From NCBI GenBank assembly GCA_937890135.1, contig CALBYC010000163.1, positions 1 through 7,774 of the forward strand: a stretch of DNA of 7,774 nt. The letters are read 5' to 3'. The stretch's first letter is position 1, and each line of letters opens with the position of its first letter. The notes under the pieces are model-generated. The model worked only from the letters and a program-made list of their open reading frames with translations, was not told the origin of the DNA and made no database searches. Source of the DNA: an uncultured Parabacteroides sp. Lineage in GTDB: Bacteria > Bacteroidota > Bacteroidia > Bacteroidales > Tannerellaceae. Positions 5,898 to 7,774 of the stretch are shown here, one piece after another. A program made the translations under genes and the position numbers.

Positions 5898-6662
5898 ATG
5901 GCAACAGAGAAACAAGCAACTGAAAAAGAGTATACAGTTGAAGAAAAACTTTACTCGCTGTATCAGCTTCAGAAGATAATGAGCGAAATAGATAAAATCA
6001 GGACTCTTCGTGGCGAATTACCTTTGGAAGTTCAGGATTTAGAAGATGAAATAGCTGGTTTGGAAACCCGTATGCAAAACTATCAAGCTGATATTAAACA
6101 ATATGAAGTGTCTGTAAATGATCAAAAGCATAAGATTTCAGAATCAAATGGTTTGATTGAAAAATATAAGACGCAGTTGGACAATGTACGAAACAACAGA
6201 GAATATGATAACCTTTCGAAGGAAATAGAGTTTCAAGGTTTGGAAGTGGAATTTTCTGAAAAAAGAATCCGAGAATTTAATGAAAGTATCGCTCAAAAGA
6301 AAAATGAAATTGCTCAGCTGAAAGAAACATTAGAAGGCAGAAAAGCGGATTTGGCTCAAAAAAGACAAGAATTGGATCAGATCGTTGCTGAAACAAAACA
6401 AAGTGAAGAAAATTTGCGTGATAAGGCTAAACAATTGGAAGCGCAAATAGATTCTCGCTTATTAAAAGCATTTAAGCGCATTCGTCAGGGGGCTCGAAAT
6501 GGTTTGGCTGTCGTTTACATCCAACGAGATGCTTGTGGGGGCTGCTTTAATAAGATACCTCCTCAGAAACAGTTGGACATAAAGCTTCATAAGAAAATCA
6601 TCGTATGTGAATATTGTGGTAGGATTATGATAGACTCAGAATTGGCTGGCGTTGAAGAATAA
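5898..6662 (+). CDS. Coiled-coil protein with C4 zinc ribbon (zf-RING_7/DUF164 family)
   Basis: The protein is 254 residues. Residues about 15-190 are a long coiled coil rich in E, K and Q with heptad-like leucines and isoleucines, including the R-N-N-R-E-Y-D-N-L motif near 98-106 that is typical of the family hairpin. The C-terminal zinc ribbon is complete: C213-G-G-C216 and C237-E-Y-C240, flanked by I-P-P-Q and G-R-I. Family relatives include chlamydial CT398 and Helicobacter HP0958, the latter reported to act with RpoN and flagellar mRNA; no flagella or RpoN context is seen here. It is probably a cytoplasmic nucleic-acid- or protein-binding scaffold, but the function in Bacteroidetes is unknown. 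The start ATG lies 1 nt after the Nif3-like stop, giving tight translational linkage. The gene is AT-rich (a sampled row is 32% GC). A strong terminator follows 24 nt after its stop. Confidence 0.92.
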   Translation: MATEKQATEKEYTVEEKLYSLYQLQKIMSEIDKIRTLRGELPLEVQDLEDEIAGLETRMQNYQADIKQYEVSVNDQKHKISESNGLIEKYKTQLDNVRNNREYDNLSKEIEFQGLEVEFSEKRIREFNESIAQKKNEIAQLKETLEGRKADLAQKRQELDQIVAETKQSEENLRDKAKQLEAQIDSRLLKAFKRIRQGARNGLAVVYIQRDACGGCFNKIPPQKQLDIKLHKKIIVCEYCGRIMIDSELAGVEE

Positions 6663-6686
6663 TTATTAAAAATATTAAAGAAAAGG

Positions 6687-6726
6687 AGCGCGAGGAGATA
6701 CTCTTGTATTTCCTCGCGCTTTTGTT
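6687..6726 (+). terminator. Intrinsic terminator after the zinc-ribbon gene
   Basis: The arm 6687-6701 pairs with 6706-6720 over 15 bp. It has a 10-bp perfect GC-rich base (AGCGCGAGGA with TCCTCGCGCT), then one G-T wobble and four more pairs, closed by a TCTT tetraloop. A short T-rich stretch (TTTGTT) follows, and the A-rich flank upstream could make it work weakly in both directions. It stands only 18 nt before the tilS ATG. Confidence 0.8.
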
Positions 6727-6738
6727 AATGTTTTTGTC

Positions 6739-7774
6739 ATGTTGAGTAGGATTCGTTCTTTTATTAAAGAGCACAATCTCTTGGATATTAATGGTGGAAT
6801 TGTGCTGGTTGGATTAAGTGGAGGTGCAGATTCTGTCTCTTTGCTTGATGTTTTGTGCAAGTTGGGATATGATTGTGTTGCTTTGCATTGTAATTTCCAT
6901 TTACGAGGAGAAGAATCAGAAAGAGACGAGAGCTTTGCTCGGGAATTTGCAAAAAGAAAAAAAGTGCCATATTTTGCGATAGATTTTCAGACGGCTTCTT
7001 TTGCTGAAAAAAATAAGTTGTCTATAGAAATGGCTGCTCGGCAGTTACGCTATGATTGGTTTGAAGAAATGTGCAAAAAACTAAATGCTCAAGCTGTAGC
7101 TGTAGCGCATCATCGTGATGATAGCATTGAAACCTTATTAATGAATTTGATGCGTGGTTCAGGGATACGTGGCTTGGTGGGTATCAGGCCAAAGAACGGG
7201 TATGTAGTGCGCCCTTTGTTATGTGTATCCCGAGCAGATATTCAAGATTGGTTAGGGCAAATAGGACAAACGTATGTGACCGATAGTACAAATTTTTCAG
7301 ATGAATATACACGTAATTATATTCGCCTCCGCGTGTTGCCCTCTATGGAGCAGTTGAACCCAGCTGTAAGAGTGACTTTGGCGCGTTCTGCAATGCATTT
7401 ATCCGCAGCTGAAGAAATTTATTTGTCTGTATTGGAAAAGGCACGTAAGGAATTATGGAAAGGGAACAGTTTGTCTATACCGCAACTACTTGCTTATCCT
7501 GCATCGGAAACGATTTTGTATGAAATGCTTCGCCCGTATGGATTCAGTCGGCAAGTTGTATCTTCTTTGTTTATGTGCTTAGGACGAGAATCAGGTAAGT
7601 CTTTTTATTCCCCTTTGGGATGGAGGGTTATAAAAGATAGGGATTGCTTGTTGATAGATAAGGATGGAAAGACGGAGGAGACAATGGAATTTAAAAAGGA
7701 CCAATTATTTAAAATTCAGTCGGATTTTCCTATCAAATGCCAATTGATTCAATATAACGAACATTTCCGTTTTG
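6739..7774 (+). CDS. tilS: tRNA(Ile)-lysidine synthetase TilS, C-terminus outside window
   Basis: It converts C34 of the tRNA-Ile CAU anticodon to lysidine using ATP, so the tRNA reads AUA and is charged with isoleucine; this is normally essential. The first 345 residues are present. The PP-loop ATPase signature S27-G-G-A-D-S32 follows the strand I-V-L-V-G-L. Further family landmarks are H-C-N-F-H-L-R-G, A-H124-H-R-D-D128-S-I-E-T followed by N-L-M-R-G-S-G-I-R-G-L, R158-P-L-L, and D182-S-T-N-F with Y190-T-R-N and the R-x-x-x-L-P ending of the catalytic domain. The C-terminal tRNA-binding part is only partly present. The frame stays open to the window edge. An ATG at 6728 is out of frame and stops after five codons, so 6739 is the start. 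No promoter motif fits between the terminator and the start, so expression probably depends on read-through. Confidence 0.96.
   Translation, partial: MLSRIRSFIKEHNLLDINGGIVLVGLSGGADSVSLLDVLCKLGYDCVALHCNFHLRGEESERDESFAREFAKRKKVPYFAIDFQTASFAEKNKLSIEMAARQLRYDWFEEMCKKLNAQAVAVAHHRDDSIETLLMNLMRGSGIRGLVGIRPKNGYVVRPLLCVSRADIQDWLGQIGQTYVTDSTNFSDEYTRNYIRLRVLPSMEQLNPAVRVTLARSAMHLSAAEEIYLSVLEKARKELWKGNSLSIPQLLAYPASETILYEMLRPYGFSRQVVSSLFMCLGRESGKSFYSPLGWRVIKDRDCLLIDKDGKTEETMEFKKDQLFKIQSDFPIKCQLIQYNEHFRF

Overview
The window looks like chromosomal DNA from a member of the Bacteroidales (Bacteroides/Parabacteroides-like). The evidence is an AspRS of the Bacteroidales type, a GldB-type lipoprotein, promoters of the Bacteroidetes form (TTTG, about 20 bp, TAnnTTTG), and starts without strong Shine-Dalgarno sequences. 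Almost everything recognisable is housekeeping or cell-envelope material. I see no mobile element, CRISPR array, rRNA, tRNA or obvious defence system.

Left part (1-2460), cell envelope. An exported M23 (LytM-type) metallopeptidase is read leftward from 1017 and runs off the window edge. It has a clear divergent promoter near 1139-1170 and a long leader. In the opposite direction, a tiny basic protein (about 54 aa) sits 6 nt upstream of a GldB-family lipoprotein, and the two probably form one transcript.

Middle (2461-2930), a non-coding gap of about 470 bp. It holds an exact 21-bp tandem duplication (period 22) that folds into a hairpin, a possible relic of a gene start, and the aspS promoter with a perfect 10-bp palindrome just upstream of its -7 box.

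Right part (about 2931-7774), a rightward cluster: aspS (aspartyl-tRNA synthetase), then a Nif3-like dinuclear-metal protein 8 nt later, then a coiled-coil/C4 zinc-ribbon protein 1 nt later, a strong 15-bp stem terminator, and tilS (tRNA-Ile lysidine synthetase), which runs off the right edge. AspRS and TilS both serve tRNA decoding. The roles of the Nif3-like and zinc-ribbon proteins are not known.

Base composition changes across the window. Sampled 60-nt rows of the M23 gene are about 55-62% GC, while sampled rows of the zinc-ribbon and tilS genes are about 32-40%. A sharply bounded GC-rich patch lies inside the Nif3-like gene. The points most worth a second look are the terminator jammed against tilS, the tandem-repeat hairpin, the palindrome at the aspS promoter, and the unknown small protein coupled to GldB.
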